From Otatea glauca (taxonomy: Eukaryota > Streptophyta > Magnoliopsida > Poales > Poaceae): a stretch of 64,000 nt of DNA. Below the pieces are notes generated by a model, which was given only the letters and a program-made list of their open reading frames with translations, was not told where the DNA came from and did no database searches. A program made the translations under genes and the position numbers. Each line of letters opens with the position of its first letter. The first letter of the stretch is position 1. The stretch lies in assembly GCA_036346275.1 (NCBI GenBank), contig CM070725.1:1379001-1443000 (forward strand), in the 5' to 3' direction. Shown here piece after piece: positions 49,072-60,493 of the stretch.

Positions 49072-49407
49072 CAGGGTGAACAAAATCGCTTAAACTTCAA
49101 AAATCGAAAATGTTGAGCATAAAATCAGTCCAATATCGTAGATTTTCAAAATCATTTTTTCTTCAAAAATTGCCTTTTTCACGAAAAATCGCTCGATTTC
49201 CGTAGAAAATTGACGAACTAGTCGAACTTTTTTTTTGCGGTTGATTTTTTTAGCGACTTCAAAAACCGAGCGATTTTCATCGATTTTCGACCAATTTACG
49301 TCGCATAATGTTTTTAAAAATTTGACCAGTTTAACGAGCAGTTTTAGAAGCCTAGCCGCACCGATACAACCGATTTTCTAGCGCTTTCGTCGAATTTGCG
49401 AACCCTG
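49072..49407. mobile_element. hAT-type MITE with perfect 8-bp target duplication
   Basis: A 336-bp element begins CAGGGTGAACAAAATCGC and ends GCGAACCCTG, so CAGGGT and ACCCTG are inverted. ATCCCATC flanks it exactly on both sides (49064-49071 and 49408-49415). CAGGG ends with an 8-bp duplication are diagnostic for the hAT superfamily. The interior is rich in short inverted pieces of 'aaaatcg' and 'cgatttt' and has no gene. Confidence 0.85.
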
Positions 49408-49454
49408 ATCCCATCTCAATTCTCGTACAAAACAACCGAGATAGCAGCCGGGCC

Positions 49455-50574
49455 CAACCTTTCAAATCTCATTTTCGGTTGAAATCTCGGAGGGTCCTGA
49501 CACATCAGTAATATTCCCATAAAAATTTCAGATGATTATCAAGCTCACCGAATTTTTGTCCTGAGAAAACACTAACAGACAAATTTGAACCGAATGAAAA
49601 ATAGAATAAACCACGTTAGAAATTTTTTAAATTTGTTGTGCATGATTATGATGCACCACTAATGTTTCTGTAAAATTTTTAGATAATTATCAAGCTTTAG
49701 GAATTTTTAAAAATTCAGACAGTGCTACTGTCCTGATAAAAGCCTTACCGGCAAACTTTAACCAAATGAAAAATGATTCAAACCATGTTAATTTTTTTTA
49801 AAAATGTTTATGCATGGTCCTGATATATCATCAATGTTTCTATAAAATCTTTAGATGATGATCAAGTTTCAAGAATTTTTAAAAATTCTGACAATGCTAC
49901 GTCCTGATAAAAGTCTAATGATCAATACATATATTTGTTTGAGCAACCAAAAAAGGGTTAGAATTTTTGAAACTTTTAGAGAAGGATGCTGACGAAATTC
50001 TTAAGATCTCATATAAATTTTGGATCATGATCACACAACAGTAAATTTATAAAATTCTTACAATGATACTGTACCATTTGTGTTCCTTGTGTTTTTTTAT
50101 ATTTGAAAGATAACAAATGAAGTTCAATGCATCCATAGATTTGATTGAGAAAACAAATAAAGTTTATTTGTAAAAAAAAATTTAGATAAGGGTTCTTAGG
50201 CAATGCTTAAGCTCCACGTCTAAATATAGTACCATAAATTTTTTAGAATATGGTCAAGCTTGTAAAATTATATAGAAATCTGATAGTGTTTCTGTCAAAA
50301 TTTTAAAACATCTAAAAAATTTAGTTTTTCAACAATTTTTCATGAAAGATGACTTTCTTAAGGGTTATTGGGCCATGTCTGGTAAAAAAAAGTCAAATTA
50401 TGATCAAATTACCCGAGATTTCAATGAGATTTGGTGAAATCTCGCCAAGATTTTTCGAGATCATTGTAGCAATTTAAATTGTTTATCTAGCCAGGATTTT
50501 AGATCTCGTCTTTGACCGAAATCCGAGATCTCAACTGAGATTTCAGAAATCTCGTCGGTTTTTTTTTAACCTTG
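49455..50574 (+). mobile_element. AT-rich ~1 kb DNA element, copy B
   Basis: The ends are CAACCTTTCAAATCTC and 'aaccttg', inverted but more diverged than in copy A. The flanks are gccgggcc (49447-49454) and gctgggcc (50575-50582), 7 of 8 identical. Phrases such as 'gaatgaaaaatagaataaaccacgttagaaat' and 'atcaagctt' recur within it at about 150-bp intervals and are shared in the same orientation with copy C and inverted in copy A. It contains no transposase. Confidence 0.65.
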
Positions 50575-50830
50575 GCTGGGCCAGCCAGTGTGTTGTAGGT
50601 AGAAACAGTACAATTGCCGCGTAATGGGATTCGCCGTCTTAGCGAGTGTGCACATCAAGCAACCGCCGGTTGCTCGCTACTTTTTTTCAATCTTTTCTCT
50701 CTTTTGGGTGTGTGCGCGTTCGAGATTGGAAGCTCCACGTCCACGCGCTGTCTTTTCTCGTTTTACATTAGCCTTTCCAAATCCTACACTGCGCTAGCCG
50801 CTTTCAGGTTCACATCTGACAACTGAAAAT

Positions 50831-50834
<4 letters not shown>

Positions 50835-50861
<27 letters not shown>
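50835..50861. repeat. (CAG)9 microsatellite
   Basis: Nine uninterrupted CAG units, not inside any gene I can recognise. Confidence 0.92.
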
Positions 50862-51310
50862 GACTGCAGGAGGAGGTTTCAAGACTTTCGTTTTCAGACT
50901 GGTTGCTGCTGCCGAGTTACAAGAGCCCTTTTCGCCACCGGCCCCGGTTCTCGGTTGGTTCCAGGTATCAAAATCCTGTAACTGATGCCTTTTGTAGTCC
51001 ATTTGTCTCTTTTTTTTTTCCTTTCAAAATCTAGTCTTTTCTTGAGCGAATTAGCATTTCGAGCCTCTTCTATCGTGCTCCCAGGCTCCCCTTCCGCAGG
51101 AGCCGACCCGCCGCTCTCGGGAGTGTGGGAGCGAACGGGACTGGGCGAGCATGGCAGCCGGCCAATGAGCGTGAGAGCGCGTTGCCGCGGGAGCAACACG
51201 CGGCAGCCTGCCGCGATTGGCAAGCACGAGAGCACGTTGGAGGGTAGATTTGTAATTTCGCTCTCGAGAGGAAGCTAGATTTGATTAAAATGAGGCAAGT
51301 CATCACTTCA

Positions 51311-51338
51311 AAATCCTACACTTTAAAGTGTAGGATTT
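51311..51338. repeat. perfect 28-bp palindrome
   Basis: The 14 bases AAATCCTACACTTT are followed directly by their exact reverse complement, with TTTAAA at the centre and no spacer. Confidence 0.9.
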
Positions 51339-51902
51339 ATGCAGTTTGGCACCGCCTAGTTTATAAGCAAAAACACAAGTATGGGATTTGTGTAGCCAAA
51401 GAAGCAAGTACAAGCAGACCGTAATTAAGCAGAAAAATTATTTTGGGAGGAAATTGTGAGCAGATAATTTTTTTATGGGTCAATTAAGCAGATAATGTGT
51501 GCGTGTGTGTGTCTTGTGAATGATGCGCGTTTTTACTTTCGCTAGCTGTTCCATCGATCTCGTCTCATCTATCAAAGAGAGGAAAAATTCTCTAAAAATC
51601 AGAAAAAAAAACAAAAAAAACTGTAACTGACGTTAATAAGGAGGGGAATTTTTTTCTTCTTTTGAAAAAATAAATAAAATACTGTAGCTCCCCAACAATA
51701 ATGATTTACTTGATGCGCAGCGTGCCTGTGCATTACTGCAGGCAGAAAGAATTGTTGAGACAGGCATATATTTTAACAGAGAGAGGAATTTTTTTTCAAG
51801 AATACCTCCAAAATAAGAAACAAAAAGTGCTGATTTTTTAAAATATATTTCTTTGAAATTTTTAAAAATATTCATTTAAAAGGTTTTGAAAATACAGAAA
51901 TC

Positions 51903-52330
51903 TATTTTTTTATGGTAGCTTTGGCATACTCTCAGGACCCTTCTCACAAATTTTTAAAAACTTACAAATTAGGTAGCTCAATTAAATTAGTGAAGTTGCT
52001 TTGAATGCATTACCAGTATTGTTAGATTTTTAAAAAAATCATAAAAGTTTGATCATGATTTGAATTTTTTATGGTAGAGTAGGCATACTCTCAGGACCTT
52101 TCTCAAAAATTTTCAAGAATTTGCAAATTTAGTAGCTTAATTAAATCAGTAAAGTTGCTTTAAATGTATCAGTAGCATTGTCAGAATTTTTAAAAATCGT
52201 ACAAGTTTGATCATGATCTGAATTTTTTATGATAGGTTAGGTATGCTCTGAGAACCCTTCTCAAAAAGTTTCAAAAATTCACAACATAATTTAATAGCAC
52301 AATTAAATGAGCGAAGTTGATGCAAAAAAA
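51903..52330. repeat. three tandem units of about 158 bp
   Basis: Units start at about 51904, 52063 and 52221, each with a variant of 'aattttttatggtag', then 'gcatactctcaggacc', 'cttctcaaaaa', 'aattaaat', 'gaagttgctt' and 'gtttgatcatgat'. The third is the most diverged and truncated. The sequence is AT-rich and noncoding. It resembles in style the interior of the AT-rich elements elsewhere in the window but has no matching ends. Confidence 0.75.
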
Positions 52331-53131
52331 TTCTTTTGACAGGATTTGAACTCAAGATGCACAACAACACCTCTGGCATCTGGACTAAGCCATTTGTGAA
52401 CGGCGCGACGTGGTAGGAAGGGCGGCTGGCTCCCGTACCTCTCTAACAATAGAGATTTATATTTATATTATATAGATATAGATTTGTGAGAATCACTAGT
52501 GGTACGGTGTATATATCCTTAATTAGGTGTGTCCGTCCGGTGCTAAGTCTAATATCGATACTGACTAGCTATGACTTGCTGCCTCCAATATTTTTCAGGG
52601 CTGCACGAATTAATCCCATCAATCGATCGATCGTTGTTGGGTCACCAACTGCGTTAGTACTGCCTCACATTCTCCATGCATGTTTACGCATCAATCCAGC
52701 GGCTCATTTGTATCCTAGCTATAATTTTGATTATTAACATGGTTATTAGTTACGATAAAGCTTTAACCAACAATTTATATTGTAAGAAGCTACTATAATA
52801 CTACACTCCCTTCCCCTTGGTTGATTTTTGTAAGGCTTGGTTTAATCTGGTATTCTCTCCAACATTGAGCTATGACCGTTAATTTATTTTATAACGTATC
52901 GTTTACGGTCACAAAATCATGATCATCGTAACAAAGTACGTACTTTCGGCTAGCTGCAAATTCAATGGTAGCACCTGTGTCATAAAACTTACATTTGATT
53001 GTACTACTAGGGAGTATTATTGTGGGATTATTTTTCGTAGCCAAGATAATTATATATAGTATTTTTCATATATGCTTCCAACCTAACAATTTGCTTAATT
53101 ATATCAATGGTCAAATTAAAGTATTAAAAAA
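52331..53131. other. intergenic, no gene seen
   Basis: A GC-rich piece at 52335-52440 is followed by AT-rich sequence. No terminal repeats or open frames with motifs were found. Confidence 0.45.
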
Positions 53132-53625
53132 AAGTCCATTTAACACTCCGAACTTTGTTTGAAAGTTTATTCAATATCCCGAACTATGAAATCGGACATT
53201 TGACCCCTGATCTTTGCAATCCAATTCGAATAATACACTGACCCGATTTCACATAGTTGTATTGCCTACGTAGCATGATGAGTGGGCAGTTTTCTACTTG
53301 GGATAACACACTAGACAAGTTTAGATGAATGACAAGTGGAGCCATATGGACTTATCCCCTACATTTAAAAAGAGAGGAAATACTGAAGTGCGGCTGGGAG
53401 CACGATAGAGAAGAAGCTCTTGTGGGTCCACCTATCATTAATCTAATTTAGCAAGGGTGTCATCCTATATGAAAATTTTCCACTCATTCGCAGGTAATAC
53501 CACCTACAAAACCGATTATTTGAACTAGATTGTAAAGTTAAAAAAAAAATCATATGTCTAGTTTCATAGTTTAGGATACTAGCTAGATAGATTTTCGAGT
53601 AAAGTTCGGTGTGCTACACGAACTT
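53132..53625. mobile_element. non-autonomous TIR element, Mutator-like
   Basis: The left 105 bp (AAGTCC...CCGAACTTTG...CCCGAACTATGAAATCGGACAT) come back as a reverse complement at about 53520-53625 (AAGTTCG...CCGAACTTTA...CTAAACTATGAAACTAGACAT) at about 70-75% identity. Long TIRs without a coding interior fit a Mutator-like MITE. I could not find a convincing 9-bp duplication, so the outer limits may be off by a few bases. Confidence 0.6.
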
Positions 53626-53828
53626 CTTACAAATTATTATGATTTTTTGTACTCATCCTCCGAATATACTGTGCATGTTGTTAACTGATTCATTCATGGA
53701 GCTAGTACTATACGTACGCCTAGCCATTCAGCATGATTAAGATATAGATCCTGGCCACCAAGTTAAATTTTATTGTTGTTGTTGCAACAACGGATGGTTA
53801 ACTCTTAGCCGATTATCTTGGCCTTTAG

Positions 53829-53869
<41 letters not shown>

Positions 53870-54919
53870 CTTTGAGATTTGTGTGTGCATGTCTGATTCT
53901 AGAACGATCGATCCAAATATCCAATATGGTTAGAAATAGACATCCCCAGTGATTAAAGTTGTGGTACCTTGGTACCATATATACGTCAACATATATATTT
54001 ATGATTAGTTCAGATGTTGCTTTGCATCTGCAGGGATAGATAGAGGCGTAATTAGTTGAACACGCGCGTGTGTATATCTGTTTTTAATTATTTGGATAGG
54101 AGGCGTTGAGTTCGATCCGAGTATTGAACCGAGGCCGGAGGGAGGAGCAATCTTGCTCTTTAGTGGGCACGCACGCATGTATATACGTGTGTTATATAGC
54201 CTTTGAAAAAAAGAGAGAGACCTAACTGTACATGAGATCGAGCGTGCGTACCTTGAGTTCAATCGATCATTGTGTAATTTACGTATTCAGCTAGTAATTA
54301 CAAGACAGAACGGCAAGCATCTACAGTGCAGTAGTACTACGCAAAGACTACAGCGTACTACATCGACCCGTACTTTGCACACGCTTGTACTGTACAGTGT
54401 ACACACATTGTTATGTATTATTATACTGTGCTCATAATATCCAGTAAAACGGAGGTCTGAGATAGATTTGCGATCTCGTAAATTTTTCACTGACGCACAC
54501 TTACGTGCACGTAAAAGTTGAGCACCAGAATTTAAACTCTGATAAATGTAGAGTTATGCACTAACAACTCTAACACCCTACAAAGAAGTGTTTCCCGGCC
54601 AAACTAACGACTACTGTAACAATAATTCATCACTGATCTGTCTTTTTTTCTGCCCCCGATAGATCGATGTAACTCGCCGTTATCTAATAACTAGATACTC
54701 CCGGAGGCGTATTTTTTAAATGATTTTGTCTACAAATATAAAGTATATTTCATATTCTAATGCAAAATTAGCATAATATTCCCTCTATATCCCTAATAAA
54801 TAACCATCTTTACTTTATATTCTCTATATACATATATTGGATATAGTGCTTAGTGTGTATACATATATCGAATATAGTGTTTAGTGATAATAATTAGGAG
54901 TAATCTAGTTATTTTTAAT
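53626..54919. other. intergenic, no gene seen
   Basis: AT-rich, with a (TA)n run at about 53833-53868. Short frames have no motifs. Confidence 0.45.
53833..53868. repeat. (TA)n microsatellite
   Basis: About 18 TA units. Confidence 0.9.
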
Positions 54920-56831
54920 ATCTATCTATACCCCTTTATAATGCACCTAAGCATTCTTTTCTACGTCCACCCCAAATAATGCACCCCACTAGAGATGACC
55001 CAACCTTCATGCACCCAGCGAAACGTCCCCAGAAACTTGCCTCCATCAAAATTAACCTCTCAGATCTTTCCTCAGCTTTACTCACCCACATCCGATGGAC
55101 ATTGTTTAATGTGTCTAACTCATCCCTGTGGTCCACAACAGATCTCCCCACCTCCAAAGATCATCTCAAGGAAAAGGAAACAAATATCCTGGAATTAAGG
55201 AAAAGGAAACAAACGTTCTAGAAAAGAAAAAACCATATATTACGTACTGAGAAAAGGAAATCGGAAGACAGGGCACTATACTAGTTTGATCTATGTGTTA
55301 ACAGAGGGAGTATATTGGATAGATGGATGGGTAGTCTCGTACGCGAAGCAACGGATCTACCGACCGAAAGAAGAAGCCAACAAGAAAGAAGGGAAAACTA
55401 ATCAACGGTGTGTGTATGTATATGTTAGCTTATTTGATCTCGCAATCAGCTAGTGCACGTACGTCGATCGTTTGGTAGGTAAGCAGGCCAGGCAGAGAAG
55501 CCGAACATTGACGTCGACCGGCTGGGCACATACGCACGGCTCAATATTGTAACATATTGTATTTGCTATATAGATTCTACTTCTTTTGAAAAATATAGTT
55601 GTATATGTAAAATTATAGTAGTTGCTATATACATATATGATTAATTTGTATTGTTATAATTAAGTTGGCTCCACCGAAGTAAGTTGTGTAGATATTCTCA
55701 TTTTCTCTCGTTAACGAGAGAATAACTAGTAGTTTTTTTCTAACCTAAGAATTACCGTGGAATTTTCTAAGCCCCTAAAGTTGATATAATTTTTATATCA
55801 TCAGTTGATGTATAGATACTGATAATTATTGCTTAAGTACATAAGACAACAACGTACATTATCTTTGCACCTTTGTGTACGTACGTAAAGCAGACGCATG
55901 TATACGGTGAAAGAGAGAGTAAAATACTTGACAATTTCAAGGGAAGTGGGTAAGTAGGAAATTAAAAGGCAAGTTAGTTTTCAGTTGAGTATGTACGTAC
56001 GTACGTTACGTACAGGCGCGCGTGCAGGGTCGCACCAATCATTCGAGGAGCCCTGTGCTAAATACATACGATATTTGACCCTACATGACTTGCATAATAA
56101 GATACACAAGGAAAACAAAATAGGGGTAATGTCATGAAGTAATGCTTTGAAATCTGATTTTATCTATACTAGTAAACTTAGGTCCTGTTTGGATGAGGGT
56201 AATTCTTTGGAATGTTTTGGGATTAAGAAATTACATTACATAATTACTAGGTAGAGTGATTTTTTCCCATAAAAAATAGACCAGGGCATAGTTGAAGTGC
56301 AAAACCTTTGAAGGAAAGAGTGTGATTCCTATGTAATTCATTGGAGAATCCCTTGTTTCAGGCCCTAAATCAGTAATTTCACGAGTATTTCGTGGAAACT
56401 ATTCAATTCATGCAGAAATTAGGAAAATTTCATGTTCCGAATTGTTATAATTTAGGAAACGCTAGTATAGTGCTCTGTCTTTCGGTTTTCTTTTTCCAGC
56501 ACGTAATATATGGTCTTTTCCTTTTCTAGAACGTTTGTTTCCTTTTCCTTAATTCCAGGATATTTGTTTCCTTTTCCTTGAGATGATCTTTGGAGGTGAG
56601 GGAGATCATTGTGGGCCACAATGATAAGTTAGACACATTAAACAATGGCCATCGGATGTGGGTGAGTAAAGCTGAGGAAAGATCTGAGAGGTTAATTTTG
56701 ATGGAGGCAAGTTTCTGGGGACGTTTCGCTGGGTGCATGAAGGTTGGGCCATCTCTAGTGGGGTGCATTATTTAGGGTGGACGTAGAAAAGAATACTTAG
56801 GTGCATTATAAAGGGGTATATAGATAGGTAC
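54920..56831. mobile_element. element with ~370-bp terminal inverted repeats
   Basis: The left arm, 54920-55284, and the right arm, 56462-56831, are inverted copies at roughly 90% identity, with the inner ends both at 'cactatactag'. The spacer is about 1.18 kb and noncoding. Each arm carries the same 80-codon open frame pointing inward, which I treat as a by-product of the repeat. TIRs this long with short spacers are seen in Mutator-like and foldback elements. The spacer itself holds a small MITE at 56181-56365. I could not establish a target duplication. Confidence 0.7.
56181..56365. mobile_element. small MITE-like element
   Basis: It begins GGTCCTGTTTGGATGAGGG and ends with the approximate inverse (CCCTTGTTTCAGGCCC), flanked by TTA on the left and TAA on the right. 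The ends and the 185-bp size fit Tourist-like MITEs, but the flanking trinucleotides are not a direct repeat, so the class is uncertain. Confidence 0.45.
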
Positions 56832-57373
56832 AAATTAGTATTTAGTAAAATGTAACATATTTCTCTACTACTACAACTACTCAGTTGCAGCATAAATTTG
56901 TAGAAATCAGTCCATTGGTTGTGAACCGAATGGCCGCAACAATCGCTGGTAGCAATCCGACAGCCGCCATACAGAGAAATATGGTTTAACTATAGTTAGT
57001 GGAGACTAATTGCATCTAACAAACATATGTAACACTCAATTTAATCCAAACAATATGAACAATTAATATAGATGATGTGGCTACGTAAGTAAAGAGCGAG
57101 TGAAATATCATTAATTGTTGTTGGGATTTACTTGTTATATATACACACATGTACACAAACATATAGGACAGCGAAATGGGGCATCATAGGCCTAGGCAGC
57201 ATAATTTTAAACGTGTGAATTCAAGCCAAATCCATTTATAACAATTCAAATGAAACACATATCTTTGAAAAAATATACTCGAAATCAAAGATTTGAACGA
57301 ATTTAGATCACTTGCTTCACTGTTATATATAAAATTAGCACATACTTACGATCAAACTATCATCAAAAAAGAA

Positions 57374-57437
57374 AACTCTAGTTTGAATTTCAGTTCAAAC
57401 TAAAGGAAACTCTAGTTTGAATTTCAGTTCAAACTTG
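57374..57437. repeat. 33-bp direct repeat with internal palindrome
   Basis: Two nearly identical units in a row contain GTTTGAATTTCAGTTCAAAC, itself an inverted repeat (GTTTGAA, spacer of six, TTCAAAC). Confidence 0.8.
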
Positions 57438-57552
57438 TTTGAACTAGTTAGTAAACTAGTTAAACTCAACATCCTAAAAATTTCAAAAAAAATTGCATTC
57501 GAATACATAGGAAAAATACCCATTTTAGATCATGGTGCCCTAGGTAACTATA

Positions 57553-57630
57553 CTGTATGTATGTATGTATGTATGTATGTATGTATGTATGTATGTATGT
57601 ATGTATGTATGTATGTATGTATGTATGTAT
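57553..57630. repeat. (GTAT)n microsatellite
   Basis: About 19 units of the tetranucleotide, open in all frames and therefore the cause of the short open frames on both strands here. Confidence 0.93.
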
Positions 57631-57820
57631 ACGCATGTATATGTATGTATATATGTGTATATATAGTGAGAGAGAGACACACACTGTAGCGCTATTCTAC
57701 TCCTACGCATAACGCCTATTCTACGCGCGAGCCGTAACCCCCGTATCATAGAACTAGCTGCTGCATGCAAACCATCCCGCGTACGAATCAAATCATGTGT
57801 GGACTAAACCGATCACTAGT

Positions 57821-58237
57821 AAATGTGTTTCTTAGTTGTACATTAATATGTTTTTTCTTTGTTTTAGCTATAACTTTTATTCACATCTCCGATTCACGAA
57901 TAAATTTTACCATTAGATTACTGACGACGAAAAGAACAACATGATATAAGTCTCGCTAATAAATGTCACATAAATCAAATTTTACTGCTAAATGTACATC
58001 AATTTACTACTGTATGATAGTAAAATCTATATAGAGATGTAGTAATTTCTATATATAAATATAGTAAAATCTGTTACCAGCCAGCAAAATTACTATTTAT
58101 TAGCGAGACTTATATCATTATGTTCCTCTCATCATCAGTAACCTACTAGTGAAAACTATTTGAGAATTAGAGCTGCCAATAAAAAGTTGCGGCTAAAACA
58201 AATAAAAAAATTCATGTACAAACAAGCAAACGCATTT
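57821..58237. mobile_element. foldback MITE, copy 1
   Basis: The first ~165 bp (AAATGTGTTTC...) and the last ~165 bp (...AAACGCATTT) are inverted repeats of each other and meet through an AT-rich centre with 'tagtaaaatctatatag' type pieces. It is flanked by actagt and actaga. It is about 417 bp and noncoding. Confidence 0.75.
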
Positions 58238-58400
58238 ACTAGAGTTTCCCACCAAACTGAGAACTGCAATCTAGTAGTAAATCATGAATCCCTCATTTTA
58301 CTGTTTAATACACTAACATTTATTATCTTATTTTCTACATTTTACTATAGAACAACGAACGAAGTTACTACCGAATCAGTAACATGCCCAACCAATTAAG

Positions 58401-58818
58401 AAATGTGTTTTCTAGCTTGTATATAAATATGTTTTTTCTTTATTTTAGCCATAATTTTTTATTGGTAGCTTCGATTCATCAACGAATTTCACCATTAGAT
58501 TATTAACGACGAGAGAAACAACATGATATAAGTCTCATTAATAAACATCGCATAAATCAAATTTTACTGCTAAATGAACATCAATTTACTACTGTATAAT
58601 AGTAAAATCTATATAGAAATGTAGTAATTTCTATATATAAATGTAGTAAAATCTATTACCAGTCAGCAAAATTACTGTTTATTAGCGAGACTTATATCAT
58701 TATGCTCCTCTTGTCATCAATAACATACTGGTGAAAATCATTTGTGAATCGGAGCTGCCAATAAAAAGTTATGACTAAAACAAAGAAAAAAATTTATGTA
58801 TAAATAAAGAACGCATTT
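58401..58818. mobile_element. foldback MITE, copy 2
   Basis: The same structure as copy 1 at about 85-90% identity in the same orientation, starting AAATGTGTTTTC and ending AACGCATTT. The 163 bp between the copies are unrelated. Flanks are 'attaag' and 'attagt'. Confidence 0.75.
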
Positions 58819-58960
58819 ATTAGTTGGTTAGCTCTGATGCATGGCTCGGTCAGTTGGAGCAGTCCGATGCGTTGATTAGTTGCATGCATGGCTCGGTTAG
58901 ACTGCACAAACTATTTGGCGTGTAGAACATACTATTCTACACGCAATTGAAGAATAGCGC

Positions 58961-59412
58961 CTATATATAAGATATAATAATGATTATAAGATATTTCAAG
59001 GTGAGTTCCACGAAAATTCTCATGAAAGTTCATTTTTTATAGCATAATTTGTGTATATACTCTTTTACATATGAAAAACGATATATAGAAAAAATAAAGG
59101 GCTATGATGAATTTTTTTTTAACCATGTCGCATCAAAATATCTTAGAATTAGTATTTAAGTATAAAAAAAATGATAAGGAAATATGACATGTTTGTTTAT
59201 GTAGAGGTGGAAGTATGTAGCAGCTTGGTATATATCTTGCTGATTTTTGACTCAGCAATTAAAGTATCTCAAGTAATCAAATATTGTGAAAGAAAAAAAT
59301 ACAGTGGTATTGCACGCGCGATCTGGTCGTGAAGGTATAAAATTTCATCCGTTTTCTGTCATGGACGACCATGCATGCATCTCCTGATTTGTACAGGCGG
59401 TGGACCTCGCAG
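58961..59412. other. intergenic, no gene seen
   Basis: AT-rich sequence ending in the direct repeat CTCGCAG (59406-59412) that flanks the next element. Confidence 0.5.
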
Positions 59413-60493
59413 CAAGGATTCAAATTTCCTATTCGGATTAAATTTTGTCTGAGATCGAAATTCGAAATTCATCGAAATCTCAGTATTTCGGACAAATCTT
59501 GGTCGAAATTCAAAATCAGTCCATTTTAAACCGAAAAAATTCGAAATTCGGCCGGTTTTCCCGAAATTTCGGACGAAATATCCGAAATTTTGGTGGTTTT
59601 GCACTGGCTGAAAAGTGGGTCAAATAATGACGAAAACTTTTGAAATTTTTTTTGGAGAGTCCTGACATATTTTTGATATTTTAATAAAAATTTCATATAA
59701 TTATGAAGTCTTCGGAATTTTTAAAAATTCAAATATTGGTACTATCCTGATAAAACGCTGACCGGTAATTCTGAAGTGAATGAAAAATAGGACAAACCAC
59801 GTTAGAAATATATGAATTTTTTTACATGATTATTATGCATTAATAATGTTCCCTTAAAATTTGTATATAATTATCAAGTTTTATGAATTTTTGAAAATTC
59901 GGACAATGCAACTGTCCTGTTAAAAGCCTTACCGGCAAAGTTTAACAAAATGAAAAATAGTTCAAACCATATTATAAAATTTTGAAATTTTGTTTGGTTG
60001 GTCCTGATGTATCGTTAATGTTTCTGTAAAATTTGGAGGTGATTATCAATCACAAGAAAATTTATAAAATTCTGACAATTTACTGTCCCAATTATATTAA
60101 TTCAGTTTTTGATTTTTTAGAGAGAACAAATGAAGTTAAATTATTTTAAAAAATTATGTATGATCATAAATTACTAAAGATAGTACCATAAACTTTTACG
60201 ATCATTATCAAGCTTGTAGAAGTTTATAAAATTCCAACTGTGTTTCTGCCAAAATTTTAAAATATCTCAAAAAATAAGTTTTTCGACAAATTATCATCAA
60301 AAATCACTTTCTTATGGGTTATTGATGTAATTGAAGTCAAATCTGGCCATAAAAAAGCAAAATCCGGATTTGTTTCATGAAATTTGAAAGTAATGTAGCA
60401 TTTCAATTTTTATTCAAAAATTTTTCCGACCGGTAATTTAGATCTCGTGAGGGCCCGAAATCCGAAATTTTGGCGACGAAATTTGAATCCTTG
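59413..60493 (+). mobile_element. AT-rich ~1 kb DNA element, copy C
   Basis: It begins CAAGGATTCAAATTTC and ends GAAATTTGAATCCTTG, a near-perfect terminal inverted repeat, and is flanked by CTCGCAG on both sides (59406-59412 and 60494-60500). The interior shares phrases with copies A and B. It is 1081 bp with no transposase. This is the cleanest copy for defining the family. Confidence 0.75.

Larger units (their letters stand above)
50583..51899. other. intergenic, no gene seen
   Basis: Contains a (CAG)9 run (50835-50861), a perfect palindrome (51311-51338) and GC-rich sequence at 51070-51240 with short overlapping frames that have no motif. Nothing coding could be supported. Confidence 0.45.
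56832..57688. other. intergenic with short repeats, no gene seen
   Basis: Contains the 33-bp direct repeat at about 57374-57437 and the tetranucleotide microsatellite at 57553-57630. Otherwise AT-rich sequence without features. Confidence 0.5.
57689..58960. mobile_element. outer TIR element holding two foldback elements
   Basis: The left end GCGCTATTCTAC and the right end GAATAGCGC are inverted; the match continues inward in the form 'ttctacgcgc' and 'gtgtagaat'. The 1.27-kb span holds two foldback elements in direct orientation. The target duplication is not clear. Confidence 0.5.

Noticed and set aside
53821..53870. Possible promoter TATA cluster
   Set aside because: A plain (TA)n microsatellite with no gene nearby.
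54936..56775. Similar 60-80-codon frames in two places
   Set aside because: They are the same sequence in the two arms of a long inverted repeat, so the likeness reflects the repeat and not a conserved protein.
57417..57791. Open frames rich in Tyr-Val-Cys-Met and His-Thr-Tyr-Ile repeats
   Set aside because: Translation of the GTAT microsatellite.
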